Shown here piece after piece: positions 42,569 to 50,343 of a stretch of DNA of 64,000 nt (the stretch's first letter is position 1; every line of letters starts with the position of its first letter). The position numbers and the translations under genes were made by a program. The DNA lies in contig JANXEI010000001.1 in assembly GCA_025058835.1 (NCBI GenBank), positions 314,561-378,560 on the forward strand, written 5' to 3'. Origin of the DNA: Acidilobaceae archaeon. GTDB taxonomy: Archaea > Thermoproteota > Thermoprotei_A > Sulfolobales > Acidilobaceae. The notes beneath the pieces are model-generated. The model made no database searches, was not told the DNA's origin, and saw nothing but the letters and a program-made list of their open reading frames with translations.

Positions 42569-42680
42569 CCCGCCGTAGCTCAGCGGTAGAGCGCCCGGCT
42601 GTAGTGGGACGGGCTACCTGCTCCATCGCGCACCCCCCGCAGTCACCGGGGGGTCGGGGGTTCGAATCCCCCCGGCGGGA
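42569..42680 (+). tRNA. tRNA-Tyr (anticodon GTA) with a 40-base intron
   Basis: Acceptor CCCGCCG/CGGCGGG, D stem GCTC/GAGC, anticodon stem CCCGG/CCGGG with spliced loop CTGTAGA, variable GGGTC, T stem GGGGG/CCCCC, discriminator A. The intron is 42605-42644, after position 37. A full bulge-helix-bulge forms: CTGT of the loop pairs with GCAG of the intron (C-G, T-A, G-C, T-G), flanked by 3-base bulges AGT and TCA, each cut after its second base. A TATA-like ACTAATAA about 26 bases upstream overlaps the M20 gene stop. Confidence 0.95.
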
Positions 42681-43460
42681 CTACTCTCTTTTCTGCCTCG
42701 TTAAGACATAGAGAGTGTAGGTTACAGCTATAGAGAGGGTGATCAGCACGAGAGGAGTGAAAAGGGCGTTGAGAGCGTTAGGGTAGGAGAACTCCTCCAC
42801 GCCCGGCCTTCTAGCCCTGTTCCATATGAGGAGCGGCAGGGTGTAGAACCCTGGCCCTGTGGTGAACAGGGTCTTCATGAAATTGGTGAAGCTGAGCAGG
42901 AAAGTTATGGCCATAGCCACGACAATGCTCGGTAGAGCAAGGGGCAGAACGATGTCTTTGAAAACCTGCAGACGAGAAGCTCCCAGCGTTCTTGCCGCGT
43001 TCTCGAGGGCCTCGAACCTAGTGCCCGTCGTTCTCAGAGTCAGATATGCAAAGGCCACGTTGAAAGCCGTGTGACCTATGACGACGGTGAGCCAGCCCAG
43101 CTCCGCGCCGAGCACTTGGAAGAACATGAAGAGGGCCACAGCCTCTGCTATCTCCGGAATCACTATAGGCGGGTAGGCCAAGGCGTCTATGAGGCTCACC
43201 CTTCTGCCGCTCAGCGACGAGGCAGCCGCAAAGGCGAGCAAGACGCTCAGAATGCTACTGACGACGGCAACGGTGAAGCTATTTACGTATCCAACTTTAG
43301 CCTCCTCATCCCCAAGGAGCGTTTCGAACCATCTCAAGGAAGGGCCGGAGAAGCGGTCCATGTAAGGATTCTCATTGAAGCTGTTGAGCACCATGAGCGC
43401 AACGGGAACATAAATGACTATCATAGCGAGGAACGAGTATATCTGTAGCGCTCTCTTCAT
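42681..43460 (-). CDS. potC: ABC transporter permease, PotC-like
   Basis: Membrane subunit of a spermidine/putrescine-type importer. The predicted start is ATG at 43460, overlapping the potB stop (ATGA), giving about 259 residues; the longer open frame upstream lies inside potB. It has six hydrophobic helices and the binding-protein-dependent permease loop ENAARTLGASRLQVFKDIVLP, which docks on the ATPase. Last gene of the potD-potA-potB-potC operon. The stop codon directly abuts the convergent tRNA-Tyr gene. Confidence 0.88.
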   Translation of the reverse strand: MKRALQIYSFLAMIVIYVPVALMVLNSFNENPYMDRFSGPSLRWFETLLGDEEAKVGYVNSFTVAVVSSILSVLLAFAAASSLSGRRVSLIDALAYPPIVIPEIAEAVALFMFFQVLGAELGWLTVVIGHTAFNVAFAYLTLRTTGTRFEALENAARTLGASRLQVFKDIVLPLALPSIVVAMAITFLLSFTNFMKTLFTTGPGFYTLPLLIWNRARRPGVEEFSYPNALNALFTPLVLITLSIAVTYTLYVLTRQKRE

Positions 43461-44215
43461 GACGATGCGCCCCTGAACCTCCAACTGAGCGAGAGGACTA
43501 TCAGTAAAGTGATGCCCGTCACGAGCAAAGATATGGCAGCCCCCACCCCCCACTGGTCCCCTTTGAGTATGAGCGTGTAGACCAGTGCCCCGACAGTTAG
43601 CCCGCTGGTGCCGCCCAGGAGCGACGGTATAATGAACTCCGCGAAGGCGAGGAGGCCCACTAGCACTGATCCGACGAAAATGCCGGGCAGCGCATAGGGC
43701 AGGAGGACCTGCGTGATGATGGTGAACCAATCTGCCCCCAGCACCCTTGCTGCGCTTATCATGCTAAGGGGAACCCTTGAGAGCGCTAGATATGTGGGAA
43801 GGAACATATAGGGCAACAGGTCGTATACAAGCCCAAGGATCATTGCCAGGAAGCCCTCCCTTATGCCCAAAGAGTAGAGGACGTTCTTCATTGCCCAGGC
43901 ACGGATCAAGAAATCGATCCAGAAGGGCGTGATAAAGGCCACGAGAAGTACGGCCCTCTCTAGGTTGCTCGCAAAGATCGCTACGTAAAGCGATATTGGA
44001 AGGGTAATGGAGAGAGTTGCAATCACTACCAGAAGCGAGATCAGTAGGCTGTAGGCGATCGTGTTTAGATATGAGGGATTCAAGAAGATCTCGACGTAAT
44101 TTTCGAGGGTAAAAGAGCCCCCTCTGTCGGTGAAGCTGTAGTAGAGCAAGAGGGCAAAGGGCGCATAGAAGAACGCCAAGAGGAAAAGAAGGAAAGGTAG
44201 CTCGGCAGGCCTCAC
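43457..44215 (-). CDS. potB: ABC transporter permease, PotB-like
   Basis: First membrane permease of the importer, 252 residues with six hydrophobic helices. The coupling loop ISAARVLGADWFTIITQVLLPYALPG is clear near residue 150. The first helix begins LPFLLFLLAFFYAPF. It overlaps potA by 4 bases upstream and potC by 4 bases downstream. Confidence 0.88.
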   Translation of the reverse strand: MRPAELPFLLFLLAFFYAPFALLLYYSFTDRGGSFTLENYVEIFLNPSYLNTIAYSLLISLLVVIATLSITLPISLYVAIFASNLERAVLLVAFITPFWIDFLIRAWAMKNVLYSLGIREGFLAMILGLVYDLLPYMFLPTYLALSRVPLSMISAARVLGADWFTIITQVLLPYALPGIFVGSVLVGLLAFAEFIIPSLLGGTSGLTVGALVYTLILKGDQWGVGAAISLLVTGITLLIVLSLSWRFRGASS

Positions 44216-45216
44216 CCTACGCCCTTCGCCCCCTTCAAGTCTTCCAGGCGCCAGCCGACCCTTATCCTGCTCCCTACTCCAATTCCCATCCTCCCGAACT
44301 CCTTTCTCCCCACCAACACTTTCAGGGAGTTGCCATTCACCCTCACATCTAGCCTTATGAGGGGTCCCTGGAACACCAGATCTTCCACGGTTCCCTCGTA
44401 GACAACGTCCAGCTCCTCCGAGGGGTTCACCTCTATGTCCTCAGGCCTTATCGCCACAACGCCTTCGCCCTTAATACCTGCGAATGTCGCCTCCAACACG
44501 TTCACATCGCCAAAGAAAGAGGCTACGTCCAGGCTCAGAGGTTTCTCATAGACCTCCCTCTGGGGGCCGTGCTGCAGCACAACGCCCCTGCTCATAACCA
44601 CTACTTCGTCTGCCATACTCATAGCCTCAGTCTGGTCGTGGGTTACATAGATCATGGTGATCCCGAGTATTTTCTGGAGCCTCCTTATCTCTCCGAGCAG
44701 CCTCTGCTTTATCTTGTAGTCTAGATGAGCCATAGGCTCGTCGAGCAGGAGAACCTTAGGTTCCACCACGAGGGATCTAGCCAAGGCCACTCTCTGCTGC
44801 TCTCCCCCGCTCAGCTCGTCTATTCTCCTGTTCGCGTAGAGGGATGGGTCGAGTCCTATCAGCTCTAGTACGGTTTTCACCCTAGAACGGACCTCCTCTT
44901 CCCTTACCTTCTTCACGCGCAGGCCAAAGGCGACGTTATCGTAGACAGTCATATGGGGGAACAGCGCCAGGTCTTGGAACACCATCCCTACGCCCCTCTT
45001 CTCCGTCGGCACGTTGGTGTAGTCGACTCCATCGAAGAGCACCCTGCCCTCATCGGGCTGCACGAGGCCCGCTATTATCTTCAAGAGCGTGGTCTTCCCA
45101 CAACCGCTAGGACCAAGGACGGCAGTTATTTGTCCTCGAGGAATGACTAGGTTCACGCCCCTGAGGGCATCCACCTTGTTGTACTTCTTCCAGATGTTCA
45201 CTAGCTCCACTTCCAC
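44212..45216 (-). CDS. potA: ABC transporter ATPase, PotA-like
   Basis: ATP-binding subunit. Walker A is GPSGCGKTT (about 34-42), the signature is LSGGEQQRVALARSL, Walker B LLLDEPM and the switch histidine follows in YVTHDQTEAM. After the ATPase domain a C-terminal TOBE-type domain (about 240-334, with VAIRPEDIEV) fits PotA and related MalK-like proteins. It lies 30 bases downstream of potD and overlaps potB. Confidence 0.93.
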   Translation of the reverse strand: MEVELVNIWKKYNKVDALRGVNLVIPRGQITAVLGPSGCGKTTLLKIIAGLVQPDEGRVLFDGVDYTNVPTEKRGVGMVFQDLALFPHMTVYDNVAFGLRVKKVREEEVRSRVKTVLELIGLDPSLYANRRIDELSGGEQQRVALARSLVVEPKVLLLDEPMAHLDYKIKQRLLGEIRRLQKILGITMIYVTHDQTEAMSMADEVVVMSRGVVLQHGPQREVYEKPLSLDVASFFGDVNVLEATFAGIKGEGVVAIRPEDIEVNPSEELDVVYEGTVEDLVFQGPLIRLDVRVNGNSLKVLVGRKEFGRMGIGVGSRIRVGWRLEDLKGAKGVG

Positions 45217-45246
45217 GCTGGACAGCTCTCTCCTACCCCCTTCCCC

Positions 45247-46422
45247 TTACTTCCTGATCCTGCGATATAGTACATACCCTAGGACCCCCAGGAGAACGAC
45301 TGCTATGACCATGGATATAAGCGTGAGGGGACCTCTCTCCGCCTGCACCTCTATGTTCACGCGGGAGACCAGCCTCATCATCTCCTCGTCCAGGACTGGG
45401 CTAGGGATGAGCTTCACGTCCTCTCCCGGGTACACTGCCGCGTCTCTGAGAAGGGCCTTGAGTTCCTCGTCACCCGTGTCCTCTGCATATTTTAGCAACA
45501 GCTCTCTCTGGATCGCAGAGGCATAGAAGACTGCTTTGACGTTCCTGGCAGCTATGTCGGGTCTCAGGAGGAAGTTGATGAAGGCATGAGCTTCCTCCAC
45601 GTTCCTCGCCCCTTTGGGTATGACCATGAAGTCCATCCAGTAGTAGGTACCATCAGCAGGGAGCACATATTTGATCTTCTGATCGCTCTCTCTGGCAACG
45701 ATAACATCGCCGTTCCAGGCTTGGGCGAGACATATTTCCCCTCTTATCAGGGCAGGGACGTACTCGCTCGCGCCCCAGAAGCCCCTCAAATAGGCCTTGG
45801 TTCCCCTCAGCCTCTCCGTCACCTCTCTCATGACGGCATCGTTCCAAGTCCTCCTGTCGCTCATATCGTAACCCATGGCTATCATAGTCGCCATGACAAC
45901 ATCCGTGAACTCGGAGAGCAAAGTAACTTTCCCTGAATACTTCCTGAGGTAATCCTCGCTCAGGAACTCCCTCCAGCTCTTCGGAGGATCTTTGACGCAG
46001 TCCTCCCTATATGCTATTCCTGTTGTTCCCCACATATATGGTACTGAATATCTGTTCTCTGGATCAACAGGGTACCTTGAGACCCGCGGGTCAAGGTTCT
46101 TGATGTTTGCGATCTTGCCCTTGTCGAGCTCCCTCACAAGCCCTCTCTCGATGGCAAGCTGGAGATACGTGTGAGCTAGGAAAATTAAATCGTACCCTCC
46201 ACCGCCTGCAGAGAGCTTTGCCCAGGCCTCCTCTGCAGCCTCGAATTCGTCGTAGATCACTTTTATGCCAGTTTCCTGCTCAAAGATCTTCAAAACTTCC
46301 TTATCGATGTAGAGGCTGTAGTTGTAGACCTTCAGCTCTCTAGTTTCTGCATAGGAGGGGGGAGTCATAGATGAGAGTATGATCAGAAGAAGAACGAGCG
46401 CCCGCTGAAAGTAATCCCCCAT
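45247..46422 (-). CDS. potD: Extracellular substrate-binding protein, PotD-like, membrane-anchored
   Basis: 391 residues. A signal peptide (about 1-25, ending near SYA) is followed by a family 1-type solute-binding fold with LKVYNYSLYIDKEVLKIFEQETGI, YDLIFLAHTYLQLAIE and VPYMWGTTGIAYR, as in spermidine/putrescine binding proteins. The C-terminus carries a transmembrane helix (VIAVVLLGVLGYVLY) and a basic end, an archaeal way to hold the protein at the cell surface. Polyamine is the likely ligand, but iron or other cations are not excluded. It heads the operon and is divergent from the RNase P RNA. Confidence 0.88.
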   Translation of the reverse strand: MGDYFQRALVLLLIILSSMTPPSYAETRELKVYNYSLYIDKEVLKIFEQETGIKVIYDEFEAAEEAWAKLSAGGGGYDLIFLAHTYLQLAIERGLVRELDKGKIANIKNLDPRVSRYPVDPENRYSVPYMWGTTGIAYREDCVKDPPKSWREFLSEDYLRKYSGKVTLLSEFTDVVMATMIAMGYDMSDRRTWNDAVMREVTERLRGTKAYLRGFWGASEYVPALIRGEICLAQAWNGDVIVARESDQKIKYVLPADGTYYWMDFMVIPKGARNVEEAHAFINFLLRPDIAARNVKAVFYASAIQRELLLKYAEDTGDEELKALLRDAAVYPGEDVKLIPSPVLDEEMMRLVSRVNIEVQAERGPLTLISMVIAVVLLGVLGYVLYRRIRK

Positions 46423-46452
46423 CTCCCACCCTACTCGAGAGGAGCCCCCTTT

Positions 46453-46461
46453 GGCTATAAG
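46453..46461. promoter_or_regulatory. TATA-like element shared by rnpB and potD
   Basis: GCTATAAGC is centred at 46457. Twenty-six bases to the right is 46483, the first base of the P1 stem of RNase P RNA; twenty-six to the left is 46431, nine bases before the potD start. No other TATA-like element with suitable spacing for rnpB is seen in the 60-base gap. Confidence 0.6.
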
Positions 46462-46482
46462 CTTTGCCCCCTACATATTTCT

Positions 46483-46797
46483 CGGCCGCAGCCGGCGGCT
46501 GACGGGGTAACCTGAGGAGACACCGCCCTCACCGCAGGAGCTGGGCCTCGCAAGGGGCGCAGGTGATACCTGCGGCAACGGCACAGAAACGGCACGGCCC
46601 CCTGGCTATGTCTGTGAGGCCGCGAGGCTCTCTCGGTAACGAGGGGGCAGTAACCGGCTGAGGAAGGAGGGGGAAGCGGTGAAACGGCCGCCCCCGGCTG
46701 AGCAAGGCCTGAGGGCTGTGAGGCCTGCGCGAGCCCTCGGGGAGACCGCTGAGTCAAATGCCGCCGAAGTACTGAAGGCGGGTTATGGCTGCGGCCG
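46483..46797 (+). ncRNA. rnpB: RNase P RNA
   Basis: Catalytic RNA of the enzyme that trims tRNA 5' ends, about 315 bases. The ends form the P1 helix: CGGCCGCAGCC (46483-46493) with GGCTGCGGCCG (46787-46797). Conserved regions are in order: GAGGAGACACC (CR-I, a variant of GAGGAAAGTCC), ACGGCACAGAAACGGC (CR-II/III), GGTGAAACGGCC (CR-IV) and GTCAAATGCCGCC with GAAGGCGGGTTATG (CR-V). A TATA box lies at the exact distance upstream. The open frame on the other strand is a by-product of this structured RNA. Confidence 0.92.
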
Positions 46798-46836
46798 TTA
46801 TTAGGCTTGTTAGGAAGGTTTAGCGAGGCGACGATC

Positions 46837-47193
46837 ATGGTAGAGAGGTTGTCTCCGGAGGTGGAGGCAAAGTACACGAAGTACGTCAAGGTCCGCGACG
46901 CGTTAGCTGCCGTTTCGCAGGAGAGGATCACTATAGAGAACACCCTTGGCGAGATAGAGGAGCTGCTGGAGAAGATAGGGAAGCTGGCACAGGAAGTGGA
47001 GCTCTACAAGATGGTAGGGTACGTTTTGGTGAAGTCCAGCAGGGACGAGATAGTGGGGGAGCTTAAGAGCAGGAAGGAGGAGCTGGAGTTGAGGCTAAAG
47101 GCGATCAAAGCTCAGGAAGATCACCTCAAGAGAGAGTTGGAGAGGCTCACTGGGGAGCTGAGGTCTCTAATAGGCAGCGGAGGGGCCGGCTAG
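46837..47193 (+). CDS. pfdB: Prefoldin beta subunit
   Basis: Subunit of the hexameric prefoldin chaperone that hands unfolded proteins to the thermosome. About 118 residues: two long helices (SPEVEAKYTKYVKVRDALAAVSQ and a Glu/Lys-rich C-terminal helix) joined by a short beta hairpin with LYKMVGYVLVKSSRDE. The ATG at 46837 follows GCGAGGCG; a TTG at 46807 would start close to the end of the RNase P RNA and is less likely. Confidence 0.94.
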   Translation: MVERLSPEVEAKYTKYVKVRDALAAVSQERITIENTLGEIEELLEKIGKLAQEVELYKMVGYVLVKSSRDEIVGELKSRKEELELRLKAIKAQEDHLKRELERLTGELRSLIGSGGAG

Positions 47194-47196
47194 TTA

Positions 47197-47439
47197 GTGA
47201 GGACCTCGGCTATAATCACTCTCTGCCTCGAAAAGTACGCCTCTCCCCTGTACGAGAGCCTCCTTGCGGAGCTCTCGCAGCCGTCCCCGAAGAAGGCCCA
47301 GCTCGAGGTATATTTGAGAGATAACTGCATAGAGCTGAGGCTCAACGCCAAGGACGTGAGCTCCCTCAGGGCAGTGACCAATTCATATCTATATCTAGTT
47401 TATGCCATGTACTCGTCCCTCAAGTCCGTTCAGGAGTAG
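47197..47439 (+). CDS. pcc1: KEOPS complex subunit Pcc1
   Basis: Small dimerising subunit of the KEOPS complex that makes t6A at tRNA position 37. 80 residues with the alpha/beta pattern of Pcc1, including LEVYLRDNCIELRLNAKDVSSLRAVTNSYLYL, where the RA-N-Y pattern is conserved. GTG start three bases after prefoldin beta. The other KEOPS genes (Kae1, Bud32, Cgi121) are not in the window. It converges on XPF with a 10-base overlap. Confidence 0.9.
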   Translation: MRTSAIITLCLEKYASPLYESLLAELSQPSPKKAQLEVYLRDNCIELRLNAKDVSSLRAVTNSYLYLVYAMYSSLKSVQE

Positions 47440-48110
47440 TCGTCCAGGCTCCTACCCCTCTTCTCCTCCTCTCCGTACCTGGCCTTCAAGATCGTCTTTA
47501 TCCTCTCGGCCCTTTTCTCCCCCACTACCCTTTGGAGCTCCGAAATGCTGGAGAGACAGAAGGCCTCCACAGTTTTGTAGTGCTCCAATATCTTCTCAGC
47601 CATTTTCTCCCCAACGCCGGGGAAGGAGCTGATCACGTAGATCTGCCACTCCCTCGTGCTCTCCAGCTTGGGCTTCCTATGTATAACTACCCTCTTCCCC
47701 CTCGTTTCAGAGGACTTTTTGGCAAGGGCCTCCAGCAGGTGAGCCGTATACCTAGGGCCGCTGCTGCTCACGACCTTAACGCTCTCTAGCAAGAGGGAAG
47801 CTATGCTTGACGTCACGTGCTTCTCCCTCCCTCTAAGCCTCGCCTCCCTCTCCAGATCCCCTTCCACTATGAGCAGTAAGTTATCGTATACTTCTAGCAC
47901 CCGCCGCACCTGATCGAAGAGCCTCCCATCGTGCAGGCTGTTAATGTAATCCTCTGCCGTCTTCCTCTCCACCACGACGTCGCCGGGGAGGAGGTAATCG
48001 CCCACTGAGAGGTTCTCCCTAATGACGATGACCCCCATCTTCTCTAACAGAGCCGGGATCCCGCTCTGCTCCTCCCTGTAGTCTGCATAGATCCTCAGCG
48101 CCCGCTGCAA
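47430..48110 (-). CDS. xpf: XPF-type structure-specific endonuclease (short form)
   Basis: Cuts branched DNA such as flaps and forks. The nuclease motif is VERKTAED (47-54), with Asp10 in YADYREE and GDYLLPGD near 37-44. A tandem helix-hairpin-helix region (about 160-215, SFPGVGEKMAEKILEHY) binds DNA. 226 residues: the crenarchaeal form that lacks the helicase domain. In Sulfolobus this form works with PCNA. A PCNA gene is at 14 kb. It overlaps the upstream DHH gene by 16 bases. Confidence 0.92.
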   Translation of the reverse strand: MQRALRIYADYREEQSGIPALLEKMGVIVIRENLSVGDYLLPGDVVVERKTAEDYINSLHDGRLFDQVRRVLEVYDNLLLIVEGDLEREARLRGREKHVTSSIASLLLESVKVVSSSGPRYTAHLLEALAKKSSETRGKRVVIHRKPKLESTREWQIYVISSFPGVGEKMAEKILEHYKTVEAFCLSSISELQRVVGEKRAERIKTILKARYGEEEKRGRSLDDYS

Positions 48111-49090
48111 GCCTTCGTCGCCCTCCCCACCGCTATCTTAGCGACCTCTTCCACAACGCTCTCCAGCGGGCGAAGGTTCATATGAACCATGGAAGCTCCC
48201 TCGTGACCTCCCCCCTCTCCGCCTAGCTTCTCGGCGATCTGTAGGGAGAGGTCGTAAGCGCTCACTCCCCTCGAGATTGCTCTCTCCGAGGTCCTCACCG
48301 ATACCCTGAGCAGAGCGCTCTTCTCAGAAACTACTAGGGCCACATCGGCCCCTAGGCTCAGGAGCACGTTCGCAACGTCTGATTCGTAAGAGCTCACATG
48401 AGTAGTCGCGATCAGAATGTCCTCACATGCCCTCTCCAGCCTCATGCGGGAGAGGGCTTTCAGCACTGCCATCCTGAGGGAGAAGTCTCCTCTCTTCCTG
48501 GCAGCAAAAGCCTTAGCTATCTTCTTGTGCTCACACCCCCAGTCCAGGAGGACGCTCATTGCCTTGAAGGCATATCGGCTTGCGTAAGAGAATGTCCTCG
48601 TATCATAGAAGATACCTGAGGAGACGAGAGTAGCTTCCGGGGGGCTGAGCTTCCCTCCGGCCTCGTGAAGTAACAGTACCATCAACTCCGTAGCGGAGGA
48701 AGCAGTGGGGTCAATCAACTTCACATCTGCCGCTTCCGCAAGGTTGCCGGGCATATGATGATCGATGAGCACTCTGACTCGTGCTGTACTACAAAGGCTC
48801 CAAACGTCGCCCAGCTGCACTGAGTTAGATGAGTCTACGACTAAGCAAACCTCTATGTCCCTTCCAGAGCAGTACTTTAGCTCCACGCCGGTGAGATTTA
48901 ACATCTCTCTCGAGACCTTCGAGAGCCCTTGCGGAACGAGGGCGCAGCCCTTGCCGCCCAAGTGCTCTACGAGGCGTAGCCCAACTAAGATCGATGATAT
49001 TGCATCCGGATCAGCGTTTGCATGGCTAGTGACGAGAACTTTCCTCTCTTTCAACCGCGGCGCTAGCTCGTTCAAGAAGTCTCGAAACAA
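48095..49090 (-). CDS. DHH/DHHA1 phosphoesterase (NrnA-like)
   Basis: Predicted oligoribonuclease or phosphatase, 331 residues. Motif I HANADPDA is at 23-30, DSSN follows in the second acidic motif, LIDHHMPG is motif III and the DHHA1 end motif is GEGGGHEGAS near residue 295. It is more like NrnA than the DHH protein at 9.6 kb. It sits between spt4 and xpf in a minus-strand series, overlapping xpf by 16 bases, so a repair or RNA-turnover role with those genes is plausible. Confidence 0.87.
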   Translation of the reverse strand: MFRDFLNELAPRLKERKVLVTSHANADPDAISSILVGLRLVEHLGGKGCALVPQGLSKVSREMLNLTGVELKYCSGRDIEVCLVVDSSNSVQLGDVWSLCSTARVRVLIDHHMPGNLAEAADVKLIDPTASSATELMVLLLHEAGGKLSPPEATLVSSGIFYDTRTFSYASRYAFKAMSVLLDWGCEHKKIAKAFAARKRGDFSLRMAVLKALSRMRLERACEDILIATTHVSSYESDVANVLLSLGADVALVVSEKSALLRVSVRTSERAISRGVSAYDLSLQIAEKLGGEGGGHEGASMVHMNLRPLESVVEEVAKIAVGRATKACSGR

Positions 49091-49101
49091 GGGAGATCAG
49101 C

Positions 49102-49335
49102 TCAGACTACTTTTCCAGAGACTTTGATGGCCCTCATCAAGCTCTTGCTAAGTCCAACGTGCCGAGCTACGGCGCTACTCTCCGGCCTTATCACTACTAT
49201 CATTCCCTCCCAATCATCGGTGAAGTTAGTAGAGCCACAGTTTTCGCAGCGCTCAACGTCCCTGTAGGCAAGGGTAGCACATTCCTTACAGGCCTTCAGA
49301 GGCGGTCTCCTAGAGGGAGCCCTCCTCTGCGACAT
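49102..49335 (-). CDS. spt4: Transcription elongation factor Spt4 (RpoE'')
   Basis: Binds Spt5 and clamps RNA polymerase during elongation. 77 residues with a four-cysteine zinc site (CKECATL and CENCGS) and the C-terminal SSAVARHVGLSKSLMRAIKV. It follows rpo7 at once (stop of rpo7 at 49337), as in most archaea. Confidence 0.94.
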   Translation of the reverse strand: MSQRRAPSRRPPLKACKECATLAYRDVERCENCGSTNFTDDWEGMIVVIRPESSAVARHVGLSKSLMRAIKVSGKVV

Positions 49336-49336
49336 C

Positions 49337-49888
49337 CTACTTCCTCACCCACTCCTCTTTCCCTAAATATGGCTGCCTCATGGTCATCCCTATCCTCAGC
49401 CCTCTCACAGAGGGTATCATAGACTTGGAGATCTGGGTTATCCTTGCCCTCACATGATCCCCAATCTCTATAGTTTTGTTCGATTCTAGGGACTTGTACC
49501 CTCTCTTGTCTGGCAGCATCTCTAAGTTCTCGTCCAATATCTGGCCTCTGTGAACGAAGCCGTCCACGGGCCCAAGGTCTACGAAGATGCCCTGCTCCTT
49601 CACATCCCTCACGATTCCCTTCACCACCTCCTGCTGTACCGCATCAAAGGCCAGTATCTTGTACCTTGCGAGGAAGTAGGCATTGGGATCGTTGGGCATT
49701 GGTATTATGTAGCCCTCCCCTTCCACCTTTACGTCCATTACAGCTATTATTATCCCCAGCTCGTAATCGAAAGTTGACTCCAGCCTATCTCTCAATATCT
49801 GCAGAGCTACAGCATTTATGTCGTCGTTGTTATACACTTTCTCTGGAGGTATACCAATCCACTCCTCTATCTCATATAGTACGTACAT
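49337..49888 (-). CDS. rpo7: RNA polymerase subunit Rpo7 (RpoE')
   Basis: Forms the stalk of archaeal RNA polymerase with Rpo4. N-terminal RNP-like domain (MYVLYEIEEWIGIPPEKV) and C-terminal S1 domain (about 80-180, with GIVRDVKEQGIFVDLGPVDGFVH). GTG at 49897 and ATG at 49888 are in frame; the ATG has AGAAGGTG nine bases before it and gives the usual N-terminus. A TATA-like CTTTTAACC near 49940 could give this gene its own promoter. Confidence 0.95.
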   Translation of the reverse strand: MYVLYEIEEWIGIPPEKVYNNDDINAVALQILRDRLESTFDYELGIIIAVMDVKVEGEGYIIPMPNDPNAYFLARYKILAFDAVQQEVVKGIVRDVKEQGIFVDLGPVDGFVHRGQILDENLEMLPDKRGYKSLESNKTIEIGDHVRARITQISKSMIPSVRGLRIGMTMRQPYLGKEEWVRK

Positions 49889-49953
49889 GAGCGGCACCTT
49901 CTAAAGGTGAGCCGAACTGTCGGCCTTTCCCAAGGTTAAAAGGTTTGCACGGC

Positions 49954-50343
49954 TCAGAGAGGAGACCATTCCAGCTCCACGTCCCCCCGCGCAGCTCTGT
50001 AATAGAGCGTAGGGATCCCCATGAGCTTTAGCCTGCTCCTGAGTTCCCTATCGCTAGTCGCCACTACTACTCTACACTTGCTCTTCAGATTCATAGCCAG
50101 CTCTACAAGAGAATCGTCCGCACTCCCCCTGGTCTCGACCACCTTCGCTCCCATGACTTGAACTAGCTCCAGGGCCCTTCTGGGAACCCTCGCCTCGTGC
50201 CTCGAGGAGAGAGATCGCAGCTCCTCCATAACGCTGGACGGAACGAGGGGCACGAAGGGCATCTCGAGGACCTGCTCCAGCCTAGCTAGGGACACCTCGC
50301 CGCCAGCCAGAAGGAGGATCATGTTGGTGTCAAGGAGGAGCAC
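49954..50343 (-). CDS. PIN-domain protein, Fcf1/Utp24-like
   Basis: A predicted metal-dependent RNase of about 129 residues. LLDTNMILLL supplies the first acidic residue, SVMEEL the second, and DDSLVELA and ATSDRELRSRL the others. It is conserved after aIF2-gamma in many archaea and is thought to act in rRNA processing. The frame extends into aIF2-gamma, but the GTG at 50343 overlaps that gene's stop and gives GIVLLLDTN, the natural start. Confidence 0.85.
   Translation of the reverse strand: MLLLDTNMILLLAGGEVSLARLEQVLEMPFVPLVPSSVMEELRSLSSRHEARVPRRALELVQVMGAKVVETRGSADDSLVELAMNLKSKCRVVVATSDRELRSRLKLMGIPTLYYRAARGDVELEWSPL

Noticed and set aside
43461-43730. N-terminal extension of the PotC-like permease
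   Set aside because: The extension (His-rich, non-hydrophobic) lies inside potB in another frame; the ATG at 43460 overlaps the potB stop and begins the first helix.
46455-46943. Long open frame on the minus strand opposite the RNase P RNA and prefoldin start
   Set aside because: It lies antisense to a structured RNA with a clear fold; composition is not protein-like and no start region or promoter fits.
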